A DNA stretch of 64,000 nucleotides from Solirubrobacter deserti (GCF_003344625.1 NZ_QPKJ02000002.1:496001-560000); one strand, 5' to 3'; positions 27,494-38,047 are shown, numbered from the stretch's first letter. Numbers and translations: made by a program. Notes: a model not told the origin generated them from the sequence alone.

Positions 27494-27932
27494 CCTCGTC
27501 GTCGGTCTCCGCGCGGGCGGCGATCCGCTCGCGCAGCTCCTCCGCGTCCGCCTGGGCCAGCAGCGGGATCGTGTGCGAGCCGGCGGCGTTGAACACGTTC
27601 ACGGTCGCGAGGTCGAACGCCTGCTCGAACAGGCCGCGCTGGGTCTCGACGTGCTGGACGCGCACCCACGGGATCAACGTCCGGCTGACCGTGAGCGCAC
27701 CGTGCTGGATGTCGATCCCCTCCTCGGTGAGGTCCCACCGCCAGCGCCGCCAGCGCAGCTCGGGAACGACGATCACCCACGCCGCGCCGAGCACGAGCGG
27801 GCCGATCCACGGCCACGGACCCGCCCCGTCCACGGCGAGCGCGACGATCACGCCCGCGATCAGCACCAGCAACCAGAACACCAGCGCGGACAGCCGCCAG
27901 ACGCGGCGCGCGATGGGGGAGAGCGACCTCAT
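27486..27932 (-). CDS. Bacterial PH-domain membrane protein, YdbS-like
   Basis: This 148-residue protein has two N-terminal membrane helices (about residues 14-50) and one bPH2 domain (DLTEEGIDIQHGALTVSRTL, then VQHVETQRGLFEQAFDL and LLAQADAEELRERIA). It starts at ATG 27932, whose ATGA overlaps the stop of the ArsA-like gene; the open frame continues upstream, but only inside that gene. It probably forms a complex with the YdbT-like protein encoded next, whose start it overlaps by 8 nt. Confidence 0.85.
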   Translation of the reverse strand: MRSLSPIARRVWRLSALVFWLLVLIAGVIVALAVDGAGPWPWIGPLVLGAAWVIVVPELRWRRWRWDLTEEGIDIQHGALTVSRTLIPWVRVQHVETQRGLFEQAFDLATVNVFNAAGSHTIPLLAQADAEELRERIAARAETDDEDA

Positions 27933-28858
27933 GCGAAAGCGTCGGCGAGCTGGTGGTAGTGGTCGCGCTCCAGGTCGGACTCGAAGACGAACGGCAGCGA
28001 GGTGACCGGCGCGTCGGTCGCGCCCTCCAGGCGCCGCACGTGCGCGCGCTGGGCCTTCACCCGCTCGTGCACCTCCAGCGCCGCCCGTACGGCGCCCTCG
28101 CGCGGGGCGGCGCGCAGCTTGGTCACGTCCGCCGAGGAGAAGCGCTCGGGCCACATCGCGTTCATCACCACGGCGTCGAAGGAGAGACCGATCTCACGCT
28201 GCAGCCGCGCCTCGAGCTCGATCGTCTCGGTCACCGGCATCTCCTCCGGCAGGGCCACACCGACGTAGGCCGTGCGGGCCGGGTCCGAGAGCAGCTCCGA
28301 GACCTTGTACGCCTGGCGCCGGATCGGGCCGACACGCGCGATCTCGCCGAACGTCCGCGGCGTCGTGAGCATCCCGATCCCGTGCCCGGACGCGGGCGCG
28401 TCGACCACCACGAGGTCGTAGGTGCGGTTGCCGGAGCTCCAGCGCTGGGGCTGCGCGAGCTCCCACACCTTCGCGATCGTGATCAGCTCCTTGGCGCCCG
28501 GCGCGGCCGCCACGAAGTACTGGAACGCGTGCGAGTGCCCGAGCACCTTCAGCGCCGTGCCGCCGACCTGCTTGGCCAGCCACTCCTCGAGTGCGGCCTG
28601 CGGGTCGATCGTGATCGCCCACAGGCCCTCGGCCAGCTCGACCTCCTGCTCGGAGCGCACGCCCTGGCGCGCGAAGGCGCGCGACATCCGGTCCTGCTCG
28701 GCGACTTCGCACACGATGGTGCGCCGGCCGGTGCGCGCGGCGGCCAGCCCGAGGGCGGCGGCGACGGTCGTCTTTCCGACGCCGCCCTTGCCTGTCACGT
28801 AAAGAACCGAGCGATCTCGCAGCAGCGCGTCCACGTAGGGCACCCTAGTGGGAGGCAT
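27929..28858 (-). CDS. ArsA/Get3-family ATPase
   Basis: This 309-residue P-loop ATPase has a deviant Walker A (TGKGGVGKTTVAAAL) and the ArsA-type switch motif VVVDAPASGHGIGML. The Get3 zinc CxxC pair and the second ATPase half of duplicated ArsA are absent. Actinobacteria often encode two adjacent proteins of this type thought to pair; only one is here. It is the first gene of a minus-strand set with two PH-domain membrane proteins. The ATG at 28858 overlaps the divergent gene's start codon by 2 nt; a GTG at 28843 is an alternative. Substrate is unknown, and arsenite export is not supported by the context. Confidence 0.85.
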   Translation of the reverse strand: MPPTRVPYVDALLRDRSVLYVTGKGGVGKTTVAAALGLAAARTGRRTIVCEVAEQDRMSRAFARQGVRSEQEVELAEGLWAITIDPQAALEEWLAKQVGGTALKVLGHSHAFQYFVAAAPGAKELITIAKVWELAQPQRWSSGNRTYDLVVVDAPASGHGIGMLTTPRTFGEIARVGPIRRQAYKVSELLSDPARTAYVGVALPEEMPVTETIELEARLQREIGLSFDAVVMNAMWPERFSSADVTKLRAAPREGAVRAALEVHERVKAQRAHVRRLEGATDAPVTSLPFVFESDLERDHYHQLADAFA

Positions 28859-29660
28859 GGATTCAGCGGTACGGCACGGATACGAGACGGCGCAGCGGAT
28901 GCTCCGGCGCCACGACCCGACGTACTACCTCGCGACGCGCCGCCTGCCCGCTGCGCTGCGCCCCGCGACATACGCTCTCTACGGCTACGTGCGCGCGGCC
29001 GATCAGCTCGTCGACGGGCCGCGTCGCCCGGCCACGGCTCAAGCCCGCCGCGCCGCTCTGGACGCGTGGGAGGCGCAGCTCGCGGCGCCGACGCACCCGC
29101 TCGCGCTCGCGCTCGCGGACGCCGCCGCCCGCCACCGGCTCCCGCTGGAGGAGCTCGCCACCTACATGCGCTCGATGCGCACGGACTGCGAGCCGCCGAT
29201 CCGGATCGAGACCTACGACCAGCTCGCCACCTACATGGACGGCTCCGCCGGCACCGTGGGGCGGATCATGGCCGCGCTGCTCGGCGTCCCGCCCGACCAC
29301 CACGGCGACCTGGGCCGGCTCGGCGTCGCGTTCCAGCTCGCGAACTTCATCCGCGACGTGCGCGAGGACCAGAGCCTGGACCGCATCTACCTGCCCGCCG
29401 AGGACCGCGCGCGCTTCGGCGTGACCGACGCCGACCTCGCCGGCTCGAGCCCGCGCCTGTGCGCGCTGCTGTGCCACGAGGCCGAGCGCGCCCGCGCGCT
29501 GTTCGCGGCCGCCGCGCCCGCGATCGCCGCCGCGCCCGCCTCGGTCCGCCCGGGGGTGCGCCTCGCCGTCGCGCTCTACCGCCGGATGCTCGACAGCCCG
29601 CGCCCGACCGGCGTCCGTGTCTGGCACGTGCCGGGCGCCGCCCTCGAGACGCTGCGATGA
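28857..29660 (+). CDS. Squalene/phytoene synthase family protein
   Basis: This 267-residue trans-isoprenyl diphosphate synthase of the head-to-head type has both Asp-rich motifs. The first is DQLVD within YGYVRAADQLVDGP. The second is NFIRDVRED followed by GRIYLP-like DRIYLP. It should condense two prenyl diphosphates to phytoene or squalene or related products; which one is not decidable from sequence. The start is ATG 28857, with GGAGG only 1 nt upstream, so the true start may differ. The stop overlaps the next ATG as ATGA, coupling it to an FAD oxidoreductase that may modify its product. Confidence 0.88.
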   Translation: MDSAVRHGYETAQRMLRRHDPTYYLATRRLPAALRPATYALYGYVRAADQLVDGPRRPATAQARRAALDAWEAQLAAPTHPLALALADAAARHRLPLEELATYMRSMRTDCEPPIRIETYDQLATYMDGSAGTVGRIMAALLGVPPDHHGDLGRLGVAFQLANFIRDVREDQSLDRIYLPAEDRARFGVTDADLAGSSPRLCALLCHEAERARALFAAAAPAIAAAPASVRPGVRLAVALYRRMLDSPRPTGVRVWHVPGAALETLR

Positions 29661-30739
29661 AGCGCGCCACGCTGCGCGGCGCCGAGCGCACGCCGCTCGA
29701 CGAGCGGCCGGACGTGCTCATCTGCGGCGCGAGCTTCGCCGGGCTCGCGCTCGCACGGGAGCTGCGCGGCAGCGGGGCGGACGTGCTGATCGTCGACCGC
29801 TACGAGATCGGCGAGCGGGCCACGAGCGCGTGCGCGGCGCCGACGCCGTGGCTGCACGCGATGGGGGTGGAGCGCAGCATCCGGCAGGAGATTCCGTGCA
29901 TGGCGTTCCACACGCCGCACGGCTCCGCGCGCTTCCGGCTGCCGTGGAGCTGGTCGAGCTTCGACTACCGGACGCTGTGCGAGGAGCTGTTCGCCCAGGC
30001 CGACGCCCGCTTCGCGATCGCCAAGGTCGAGGGCCGGACCGGCCGCACGGTCCACACCGACCGTGGGGACCTCACGGCGCCGTTCATCGTCGACGCGCTC
30101 GGCTGGCGCCGCGTGCTCGCCACCCACTACCAGCCGCCGGAAGCGCCGCTCAGCCGCGGTCTGGAGGTCCACCCGCACGGGGAGGGCACCGACCTCGACG
30201 TCTGGATCGACCGCTCCCTCGTCCGCTACGGCTACGCCTGGAGCGTGCCCGCCGCGGGTGAGCAGCGGATCGGCGTCGGCTCCTACGAGCCGCGCCACCA
30301 CGTCAAGGCGCCGACCCAGGACATCGCGCGCCGCCTGGACCGCGAGGCGGTGCGCTACCAGGGCAACTGGTTCCCGCACAGGCTGCGGGCCGCGACCGAG
30401 GACGGCGTCTTCTTCGCCGGCGACAGCGCCGGGCACTGCCTGCCGCTCTCTGGCGAGGGCATCCGCACGGCGTTCTACTTCGGCATCGCGGCCGCGCGCG
30501 AGATCCGCGCCGCCCACGCCGGCGCGCAGACCCGCGAGCAGGCGCTGGCCCACTACCACGCGTTCTCACACCGGCACCGCCCGGTGTACGAGCTCGCGCG
30601 CGGGCTCCAGCACGCGATCCCGCGGCTGCCGCCGAAGCTGCTCGCGCGCGCGCTGAGCGTCACGGGCCGCGAGCGGCCGTGCCGGCGGCTGTTCGGCTGG
30701 TATCTCACGCTCGCCGACCCAAAGTTCGCAAACCCTTAG
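29657..30739 (+). CDS. FAD-dependent oxidoreductase, geranylgeranyl-reductase-like
   Basis: This 360-residue flavoprotein has an N-terminal dinucleotide-binding motif CGASFAGLALARELRGSG and an acidic end LIVDRYEIG. The late FAD motif is VFFAGDSAGHCLPLSGEGIR, as in the geranylgeranyl reductase and p-hydroxybenzoate-hydroxylase-related family. Pairing by a 4-nt overlap with a squalene/phytoene synthase suggests an isoprenoid substrate. A close paralogue with the same landmarks is encoded at 55929-57074 on the other strand. The exact reaction (saturation or hydroxylation) is not shown by the sequence. Confidence 0.82.
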   Translation: MKRATLRGAERTPLDERPDVLICGASFAGLALARELRGSGADVLIVDRYEIGERATSACAAPTPWLHAMGVERSIRQEIPCMAFHTPHGSARFRLPWSWSSFDYRTLCEELFAQADARFAIAKVEGRTGRTVHTDRGDLTAPFIVDALGWRRVLATHYQPPEAPLSRGLEVHPHGEGTDLDVWIDRSLVRYGYAWSVPAAGEQRIGVGSYEPRHHVKAPTQDIARRLDREAVRYQGNWFPHRLRAATEDGVFFAGDSAGHCLPLSGEGIRTAFYFGIAAAREIRAAHAGAQTREQALAHYHAFSHRHRPVYELARGLQHAIPRLPPKLLARALSVTGRERPCRRLFGWYLTLADPKFANP

Positions 30740-30778
30740 GCGACGGCGCCTGCGGACGATCGAGGAGGGGAGTCCCAC

Positions 30779-32143
30779 GTGTCGACCCTCGTCTTCCACA
30801 GCCGCCCCGGATACGACGCCCTCACCGGACTCCCGGACCGCGCCGCGTTCCTCGCCGGCCTGCGCGCCGCGCTCGGCCGTGAAGCGCCGCTGGCCGTGCT
30901 GTTCCTCGACCTCGACGACTTCAAGCTGATCAACGACGGCTTCGGGCATGAGGCCGGCGATCGCCTGCTGATCCAGGTCGCCCAGCGCCTGCGCGGCGCC
31001 GTGCACGACGGTGACCTCGTCGCGCGGCTCGGCGGCGACGAGTTCACCGTCCTGTGCGCCGACACCGACGAGGCGGGCGCGACGATCTCCGCGGGCCGCA
31101 TCCGCGGCGCGCTGTCGGCGCCGTTCGACGTCGGCGGCCAGCGCCGGCACGTGCGCGTGAGCATCGGCTGCCGCGTCGCCGCACCGGGCGAGGACACGCC
31201 CGACGCCGTCCTGCGCGACGCGGACACGGCCATGTACCAGGCCAAAGCGGGCGGCAAGGACCGCGTCGAGCTGTTCAGCGACGAGACCCGCGCCAAGCTG
31301 TTGCGCCGCCTGGACCTCGAGCAGCGCCTGCGCGCGGCGATCGAGGACGAGCAGCTGACCGTCGCGTTCCAGCCGCAGATCGACCTCAGCAGCGGCCATC
31401 TCGTCGGCGCGGAGGCGCTCGTGCGCTGGAGCGAGGCCTCGCCCGCGGAGTTCATCCCGCTCGCGGAGGAGACGGGCCTGATCGCGCCGCTCGGCGAGTT
31501 CGTGCTGCGCACCGCCACGCGGACGCTCGTCCAGCTGCACGCCGACGGGCTCAAGCCGCTCACGATCACGGTCAACGTCTCCACGCGCCAGCTCGAGGAC
31601 CCGGAGTTCGCGCGGATCGTCCAGCAGGCGCTCGGGGAGGCGGGCCTGGAGCCGCGCCACCTGTGCCTGGAGCTGACCGAGTCGGCGCTGATGATGGCCC
31701 GCAGCGAGGCGCTCGACGCCCTGCGCGAGTGCAAGGCGCTCGGCGTCTACGTCGGCATCGACGACTTCGGCACGGGCCACTCCAGCCTCGCGCGCCTGCG
31801 CGAGTTGCCGGTGGAGGTGCTCAAGGTCGACCGCTCGTTCGTGGACGGGCTCGGCACCGAGCCCGAGGACTCGGCCGTGGTCGCCGCGATCCTCAGCCTC
31901 GCGCACGCGCTCGGACTGCACGTGGTGGCCGAGGGCGTGGAGACGCCGCTGCAGGCCGACCAGCTGATCGCGCTCGGCTGCGCCGTCGCCCAGGGCTTCC
32001 TGTGGTCGCCCGCCGTGCCGGCCGACGAGCTGCACACGTTCAGCGCGGTCGCCACGACCGCCCGCCGCGGGCATCGCGGTGAGAAGAGCCTGGTGGACGA
32101 GATGATGCACCAGCTCGGGATCGCCAAGGAGACGCGCCCGTGA
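30779..32143 (+). CDS. GGDEF-EAL dual c-di-GMP protein
   Basis: This 454-residue cytoplasmic protein has an intact diguanylate cyclase domain (LDLDDFKLIND, active-site GGDEF at 85-89). It is followed by an intact-looking EAL phosphodiesterase domain (EAL at 212-214, DDFGTGHSSL, KVDRSF and EGVET). The inhibitory I-site position has His76 where RxxD has Arg, so product inhibition may be lost. There is no N-terminal sensor domain. A strong GAGGAGGGG precedes the GTG at 30779. The stop overlaps the next gene, a seven-helix membrane protein that may supply the missing sensor function. Confidence 0.95.
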   Translation: MSTLVFHSRPGYDALTGLPDRAAFLAGLRAALGREAPLAVLFLDLDDFKLINDGFGHEAGDRLLIQVAQRLRGAVHDGDLVARLGGDEFTVLCADTDEAGATISAGRIRGALSAPFDVGGQRRHVRVSIGCRVAAPGEDTPDAVLRDADTAMYQAKAGGKDRVELFSDETRAKLLRRLDLEQRLRAAIEDEQLTVAFQPQIDLSSGHLVGAEALVRWSEASPAEFIPLAEETGLIAPLGEFVLRTATRTLVQLHADGLKPLTITVNVSTRQLEDPEFARIVQQALGEAGLEPRHLCLELTESALMMARSEALDALRECKALGVYVGIDDFGTGHSSLARLRELPVEVLKVDRSFVDGLGTEPEDSAVVAAILSLAHALGLHVVAEGVETPLQADQLIALGCAVAQGFLWSPAVPADELHTFSAVATTARRGHRGEKSLVDEMMHQLGIAKETRP

Positions 32144-32907
32144 CGCTGCTCACCGGCCTGCTCGCGCTCGTCACCGGCCTCGCCTACACCGCGCTGGCGC
32201 TCGTCACCGGCTACGAGCTGGTGCGCCACCGCGCGCGCGGCTTCAGCCACTTCGGCGTCGCGTTCCTGGTGATGGCGCTCACCTGCGGCCCGCACCATCT
32301 GGTCCACGCCCACCGCCACCTGCTCGCGGGGTACGCCGCGCACGGGCCGCACCTGGCCGCGCTGGCGCTCGGCTGCACGCCCGCGGTGGTCTTCATCGCC
32401 CTCCGGGCCGAGGCCCTGCTCGGCGGGCGCGGGGACCGGCTGATCGTCCGCACCCCGCTGTGGCTGCAGGCGCTGCCGATGCTGATGGCGGCCGCCGCCG
32501 GCGCGACGCTGTGGGAGGGCATCCGCCACGCCCACGGTCACGGCGTGGACCTGCGCGCGCTGATCCCGAACCTCGTCCTGTTCGCCAACTACATGCTCGT
32601 CGGCGTCTTCACCGCCCGGACGCAGGTCGCCCGGCGGCCGCTGCTCGGCGGCTGGTCGCTGTCCGGCGTCGCGATGGGCGGCGTGTTCTTCACCTGCGCC
32701 GGCTCGCACCTGCTGGCCGGGATGATGATGCAGGCCGACGCGTGGAGCGTCGCGCTGGACAACATCGGCGTGCCCGCGTCCTTCTACTTCCTGTGGGCCG
32801 TGCACCGGCTGCACAGCGGCTCCGCCCGCGACTGGAACCGCCGCCCGCTCGTCGGCCGCTCGGCTCCGCTGGGCCGCCGATCCCCGTGGGCGGATAACGT
32901 CGCCTAG
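32140..32907 (+). CDS. Histidine-rich seven-helix membrane protein of unknown function
   Basis: This 255-residue protein was not recognised. Seven hydrophobic segments can be drawn at about residues 2-24, 38-56, 72-90, 107-124, 140-158, 174-196 and 209-224, followed by a basic tail. Histidines cluster at the end of helix 2 ([11 protein letters not shown], residues 50-60), at 68/71, 130-134 and at H190 in helix 6, a pattern that could bind heme or metal. It is not an MHYT domain. Its GTG overlaps the stop of the GGDEF-EAL gene by 4 nt, so the two are translationally coupled and probably work together. Binding and sensing are inference only. Confidence 0.75.
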   Translation: MTLLTGLLALVTGLAYTALALVTGYELVRHRARGFSHFGVAFLVMALTCGPHHLVHAHRHLLAGYAAHGPHLAALALGCTPAVVFIALRAEALLGGRGDRLIVRTPLWLQALPMLMAAAAGATLWEGIRHAHGHGVDLRALIPNLVLFANYMLVGVFTARTQVARRPLLGGWSLSGVAMGGVFFTCAGSHLLAGMMMQADAWSVALDNIGVPASFYFLWAVHRLHSGSARDWNRRPLVGRSAPLGRRSPWADNVA

Positions 32908-32921
32908 ACTGCACGCTCCGA

Positions 32922-33533
32922 ATGGAGCCTCCCAGTCCAGACTCACTCCGCTTCGATGACCGCGGCCTCGTTCCGTGCGTCATCCAGGATTGGCGCTCCG
33001 GCGAAGTCCTGACGCTCGCCTACATGAACGAGGAAGCGCTGCGCCTGTCCCGCGAGACCGGCGAGCTGCACCTGTTCAGCCGCAGCCGCAACGAGCTCTG
33101 GCACAAGGGCGCGACGTCCGGCAACACGCAGGCCGTCAAGGCGCTGCGGTTCGACTGCGACAACGACGCCGTGCTCGCGCTCGTCGAGCCGGCCGGTCCG
33201 GCCTGCCACACCGGGGCGCGCACGTGCTTCCACAACGGCGACCTGCAGGCCACCCCGCACGAGGCGCTGCCCGGGCTCGAGCGGACGCTGGTCGACCGAA
33301 AGCTCAACCCGCAGGAAGGCTCGTACACGAACCGGCTGCTGGCCGACCCGCCGTTCATCGGCGAGAAGGTCGAGGAGGAGGCCGAGGAGGTCGCGCGCGC
33401 CGCGCGCGAGGAGACCGACGAGCGCGTGGCCAACGAGGCCGCCGACGTCCTCTACCACCTCACGGTCCTGCTCCACAGCCGCGGGCTCACGCTCAAGGAC
33501 GCCGAGGAGGTGCTGCTTGACCGCCGTCGCTGA
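32922..33533 (+). CDS. hisIE: Bifunctional HisI-HisE
   Basis: This 203-residue fusion carries out histidine biosynthesis steps 2 and 3. The N-terminal phosphoribosyl-AMP cyclohydrolase has [20 protein letters not shown], then [19 protein letters not shown] and [10 protein letters not shown] with the metal-binding Cys/His/Asp residues. The C-terminal phosphoribosyl-ATP pyrophosphohydrolase has [26 protein letters not shown] and [10 protein letters not shown]. Many actinobacteria encode these activities separately. It heads the tryptophan operon and overlaps trpE by 17 nt. Confidence 0.95.
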   Translation: MEPPSPDSLRFDDRGLVPCVIQDWRSGEVLTLAYMNEEALRLSRETGELHLFSRSRNELWHKGATSGNTQAVKALRFDCDNDAVLALVEPAGPACHTGARTCFHNGDLQATPHEALPGLERTLVDRKLNPQEGSYTNRLLADPPFIGEKVEEEAEEVARAAREETDERVANEAADVLYHLTVLLHSRGLTLKDAEEVLLDRRR

Positions 33534-34970
33534 GCATCTGGAGGTGTCGCCGACCCTGGACGAGGCGCGCGCCCTGACCGGGGACCACAACCTGATCCCG
33601 GTCACGCACTCGTTCATCGAGGACTGCGAGACGCCCGTCTCCGCGTTCCTGAAGCTGCGCGGGGACGGCCCGGCGTTCCTGCTGGAGTCCGCCGAGCAGG
33701 GCCAGCAGGTCGGCCGCTTCTCGTTCATCGGCTGGCGGCCCAAGCAGGTGATCCGCTGGAGCCTCGGCGACGAGGGCAGCCCGTACGCGATCGCCGGGGA
33801 CGCCGTGTCGCAGGTCCGCCAGGCCGAGATCGCCGGGCTGCCGCCGTTCGCGGGCGGCGCGGTCGGCTTCTTCGGCTTCGACTGCGTGCGCGCCGTCGAG
33901 CGCCTGCCCGAGCCCAACCCGGACGTGATCGGCCTGCCGGACATGGCGCTGATGCTCACCGACGTGATCGTCGCCTTCGACCACCTGCGCCACACGGTCA
34001 CGATCCTGGCCAACGCCTATCTGGACGAGGACACCGACGTCGACGCCGCGCACGCCCGCGCGGTCGAGGCGATCCGCCAGGTTCGAACCCGGCTGGCCGG
34101 CCCGCTGCCGCCGCTGGAGACCCACGCGGCGCGGCCCGATCCCGCGTTCGAGTCCAACATGAGCCGCGAGACGTTCGAGGGCAACGTCGCGCGCATCATC
34201 GAGTACATCCGCGCGGGCGACGCCTACCAGGTGGTGCCCAGCCAGCGCTGGAGCGCGCCCAACCCGGTCGAGCCGTTCAGCATCTATCGCGGCCTGCGCG
34301 CGGTGAACCCGTCGCCGTACATGTACTTCCTCGACTTCGAGGACTTCCAGATCGTCGGCGCGAGCCCGGAGCCGCTGCTGACGGTCAACGGCCGCTACGT
34401 CAGCACCCGTCCGATCGCGGGCACCCGGCCGCGCGGGGAGGACGACGCCGCGATCGCCGCCGAGCTGCTGGCCGACGAGAAGGAGCGCGCCGAGCACGTG
34501 ATGCTCGTCGACCTCGGCCGCAACGACCTCGGCCGCGTGTGCGAGGCGGGCAGCGTGCACGTCGAGCGCCTGATGGAGGTCGAGACGTACTCGCACGTCA
34601 TCCACATCGTCTCCCAGGTCGCCGGCACCCTGAAGGAGGACGTGCGCGCGATCGACGCGCTGGCGTCGGTGCTGCCGGCGGGGACGCTTTCGGGCGCGCC
34701 CAAGATCCGCGCGATCGAGATCATCGACGAGCTCGAGCCCGTCAAGCGCGGGGCCTACGGGGGCGCGGTCGGCTGGCTCTCCTACGCGGGCGAGCTGGAC
34801 ACGTGCATCTGCATCCGCACCGTCGTCACCAAGGACGGGCAGGCGCACATCCAGGCTGGTGGCGGCACCGTCGCCGACGCGCGCCCGGACTACGAGTACG
34901 AGGAGTCGCGCGCGAAGGCCGCGGGCGTCGTGAAGGCGATCGAGCTGGCGGCGAAGCAGGCGGCGTGGCC

Positions 34971-34974
<4 letters not shown>
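33517..34974 (+). CDS. trpE: Anthranilate synthase component I
   Basis: This 485-residue enzyme converts chorismate to anthranilate with ammonia supplied by TrpG. Chorismate-binding family landmarks are [50 protein letters not shown] and [12 protein letters not shown]. The TTG at 33517 is supported by GAGGAGG 6 nt upstream within hisIE. It overlaps trpG by ATGA. No Trp-rich leader peptide or attenuator was found before hisIE or trpE. Feedback-site residues cannot be judged confidently by eye. Confidence 0.96.
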
Positions 34975-35520
<546 letters not shown>

Positions 35521-35528
<8 letters not shown>

Positions 35529-36549
35529 CAAGATCCTCACCGCGGCGCTGGACGCCCTGGCGTCGCGCCGGGACCTCACGTCCGAGCAGACGGCCGCCGT
35601 GCTGGCCGAGATCATGGGCGGCAACGCGTCCGAGGTCGAGACCAGCGGCATCCTGATCGCGCTGCGGACCAAGGGCGAGACGATCGACGAGCTCGTCGGC
35701 CTGGCCACGACGATGCGCGAGTTCGCGACGCCCGTCACGGCCGCCCGCGACGATCTGATCGACACGGCGGGCACCGGTGGGGGTAGGCCCACCTTCAACG
35801 TGTCGACCACCGCCGCCCTGATCGCCGCCGGCCACGGCTGCGCGGTCGCCAAGCACGGCAACCGCTCCGCCACCGGCCTGTCGGGTTCCGCCGACGTGCT
35901 GGAGGCGCTCGGCGTGCGGATCGACCTCAAGCCCGACGCGGTCGGGCGCTGCATCGACGAGGTCGGCTTCGGCTTCATGTTCGCGCCCGCGCACCACGGT
36001 GCCACGCGCTTCGTGGTCCCGGTGCGCAAGGAGCTCGCGGTGCGCACGATCTTCAACTTCCTCGGGCCGCTGACCAACCCGGCCGGCGCCAAGCGCCAGG
36101 TGATCGGCGTCTCGGACCCGAACTTCCTGGAGCCGATCGCGGGCGCGCTCGCCCGGTTGGGTGCGGACAAGGCACTGGTAGTGTCGAGCACCGACGGTCT
36201 GGACGAGATGAGCACGTCTTCGACAACGCGCGTCGTCGAGGTCGACGGCGAGGACGTCCGCGCCTACGAGGTCGCCCCGGAGGACCTGGGCATCGCCCGC
36301 GCGGAGCCGACCGCGCTCGGCGCCGGCACGCCGGACGTCAACGCCGGCATCACCCGCAGCATCTTCGCCGGTGACCGGGGCCCGGCGCGCGACGTCGCCG
36401 TGCTCAACGCCGGCGCCGCCATCTACGTCTCCGGCACCGTGGACACCCTCGAGCAAGGCGTGCGCGCCGCCGAGGCCGCGATCGACGACGGTCGCGCCGC
36501 GGCCGCCCTGGAAAACCTTGTGAACCTGACGAAGGAGCTGGCGCCGTGA
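35521..36549 (+). CDS. trpD: Anthranilate phosphoribosyltransferase
   Basis: This 342-residue enzyme joins anthranilate to PRPP. The PRPP-binding GTGG loop is in DTAGTGGGRPTFNVST, the KHGNRSATGLSGSADVLEAL segment binds anthranilate and PRPP, and NFLGPLTNPAGAKRQVIGV follows. The TTG at 35521 gives the normal length; the longer open frame upstream is trpG read in another frame. It overlaps trpG by 8 nt and trpC by 4 nt. Confidence 0.95.
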
Positions 36550-37337
36550 GCGTCCTCGACCGGATCGTCGACGACACCCGCGACGAGGTCAAACGCCGCA
36601 AGAAGGAGCTCCCGATCAAGGAGCTCAAGAAGCAGATCGAGCGGCGTTCGGACGGCGCGCGGCCCTTCAGCGAGGCGCTCACGCGGCCCGGCGTGTCGCT
36701 GATCGCCGAGCACAAGCGGCGCTCGCCGAGCGCGGGGTTCATCCGCGAAGGCTCCGAGGTCAAGGAGGTCGTGCAGGCCTACGAGCGCGGCGGGGCGGCG
36801 GCGCTGTCGATCCTGACCGAGCCGTTCCACTTCGCGGGCTCGCTCGACGACCTGCGCGAGGCGCGCACCGCCGCGCGGTTGCCGATCCTGCGCAAGGACT
36901 TCATCGTCCACCGCTACCAGCTCTACGAAGCCGCGGCCGCGGGCGCCGACGCGATCCTGCTGATCGTCGCCGCGCTCGACGTCAAGGACCTGTCCGAGCT
37001 GCTGCACGAGGCGCGCGAGCTCGACCTGGACGCGCTGGTCGAGGTGCACAACGAAGAAGAGCTGGAGGCCGCGCTCGAGATCGAGGCCGACGTGCTCGGG
37101 ATCAACAACCGCAACCTGTCGGACTTCAGCGTCGACATCGAGCGCACCTACGAGCTGCTGGCGGACATCCCGGCGGGCAAGACCGTGGTGAGCGAGTCTG
37201 GCTTCCGCACGCGCGACCAGCTCGACGAGCTCGAGCGCGTGGGCGTCGACGCGGTCCTGATCGGCGAGACGCTGATGCGCGCGCCCGACATCGAGGCCGC
37301 GGTGCGGGACCTGACGGGCTTCGCCGAGCTGACGTGA
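36546..37337 (+). CDS. trpC: Indole-3-glycerol phosphate synthase
   Basis: This 263-residue TIM barrel cyclises CdRP to indole-3-glycerol phosphate. Landmarks are LIAEHKRRSPSAGFIR (catalytic Lys), LPILRKDFIVHRYQLYEAAA, ADVLGINNRNLSDF, VVSESGF and GVDAVLIGETLMR. The GTG at 36546 overlaps the trpD stop. It is not fused to TrpF, which is the next gene. Confidence 0.96.
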   Translation: MSVLDRIVDDTRDEVKRRKKELPIKELKKQIERRSDGARPFSEALTRPGVSLIAEHKRRSPSAGFIREGSEVKEVVQAYERGGAAALSILTEPFHFAGSLDDLREARTAARLPILRKDFIVHRYQLYEAAAAGADAILLIVAALDVKDLSELLHEARELDLDALVEVHNEEELEAALEIEADVLGINNRNLSDFSVDIERTYELLADIPAGKTVVSESGFRTRDQLDELERVGVDAVLIGETLMRAPDIEAAVRDLTGFAELT

Positions 37338-38047
37338 TGCACGTCAAGGTGTGTGGCATGACCCGGCTCGAGGACGCCGAGCTCGCGGCGTCACTCGGCG
37401 CGTGGGGGATCGGCTTCATCCTGTGGCCCGGCTCCAAGCGCCACGTGGACCCGGCCGTCGCGGCGGGGATCGCCCGCGTGCTGCGGCGCCAGGTCGAGCT
37501 CGTGGGCGTGTTCGTCAACCAGCCGCTGGACGAGATCGCGGGGTGGGTGGACACGATCGGCCTCACCTACGTGCAGCTGCACGGGGACGAGGGCCCGTCG
37601 TTCTGCCAGGCGGTCACCCAGCGCACGGGCGCGAAGGTGATCAAGGCGGCGCGGATCGCGCACGCGGCGGACCTCAAGGACATGGACCGCTTCCACACCG
37701 ACCTGCACCTGCTCGACACGCCGGCCAAGCCGGGCGAGTACGGCGGCACGGGCAAGACGTGGGACTGGAACCTGCTCAAGCAGCGCCGGAACAAGATCCC
37801 GTTCCTGCTCGCGGGCGGCCTGAACGCCGACAACGTGGCCGAGGCGATCGCGACCGCGCATCCGTGGGGGATCGACGTGGCCTCCGGGGTGGAGTCGGCT
37901 CCGGGCGTCAAGGACCCCGCGAAGGTCGAAGCGCTGTTCGCGGCCGTAGAAGGCGACACTCGTCCGGAGGACTCGGTCGCTGGGAGCAGCTCGCCCGGCG
38001 GGCTCGTGCTCCCGCCGCAAGGAGGCAATGAACGTGTCGGCAGTTGA
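37334..38047 (+). CDS. trpF: Phosphoribosylanthranilate isomerase
   Basis: This TIM-barrel enzyme of about 237 residues has the TrpF start [20 protein letters not shown] with the catalytic Cys, then [40 protein letters not shown] and [12 protein letters not shown]. Two starts are in frame, GTG 37334 and ATG 37337, both overlapping the trpC stop. The C-terminus carries an extra tail of about 30 residues ([18 protein letters not shown]) that reads through the trpB ribosome-binding site and into trpB by 20 nt. Confidence 0.93.
   Translation: MMHVKVCGMTRLEDAELAASLGAWGIGFILWPGSKRHVDPAVAAGIARVLRRQVELVGVFVNQPLDEIAGWVDTIGLTYVQLHGDEGPSFCQAVTQRTGAKVIKAARIAHAADLKDMDRFHTDLHLLDTPAKPGEYGGTGKTWDWNLLKQRRNKIPFLLAGGLNADNVAEAIATAHPWGIDVASGVESAPGVKDPAKVEALFAAVEGDTRPEDSVAGSSSPGGLVLPPQGGNERVGS

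Noticed and set aside
27929..28858. Arsenite resistance operon
   Set aside because: The ATPase is ArsA-like only by fold. No arsB, arsC, arsD or arsR is nearby, and the neighbours are PH-domain membrane proteins.
32908..33516. Trp leader peptide or T-box upstream of trpE
   Set aside because: trpE starts inside hisIE, and no run of Trp codons, anti-terminator or T-box sequence was found there or before hisIE.
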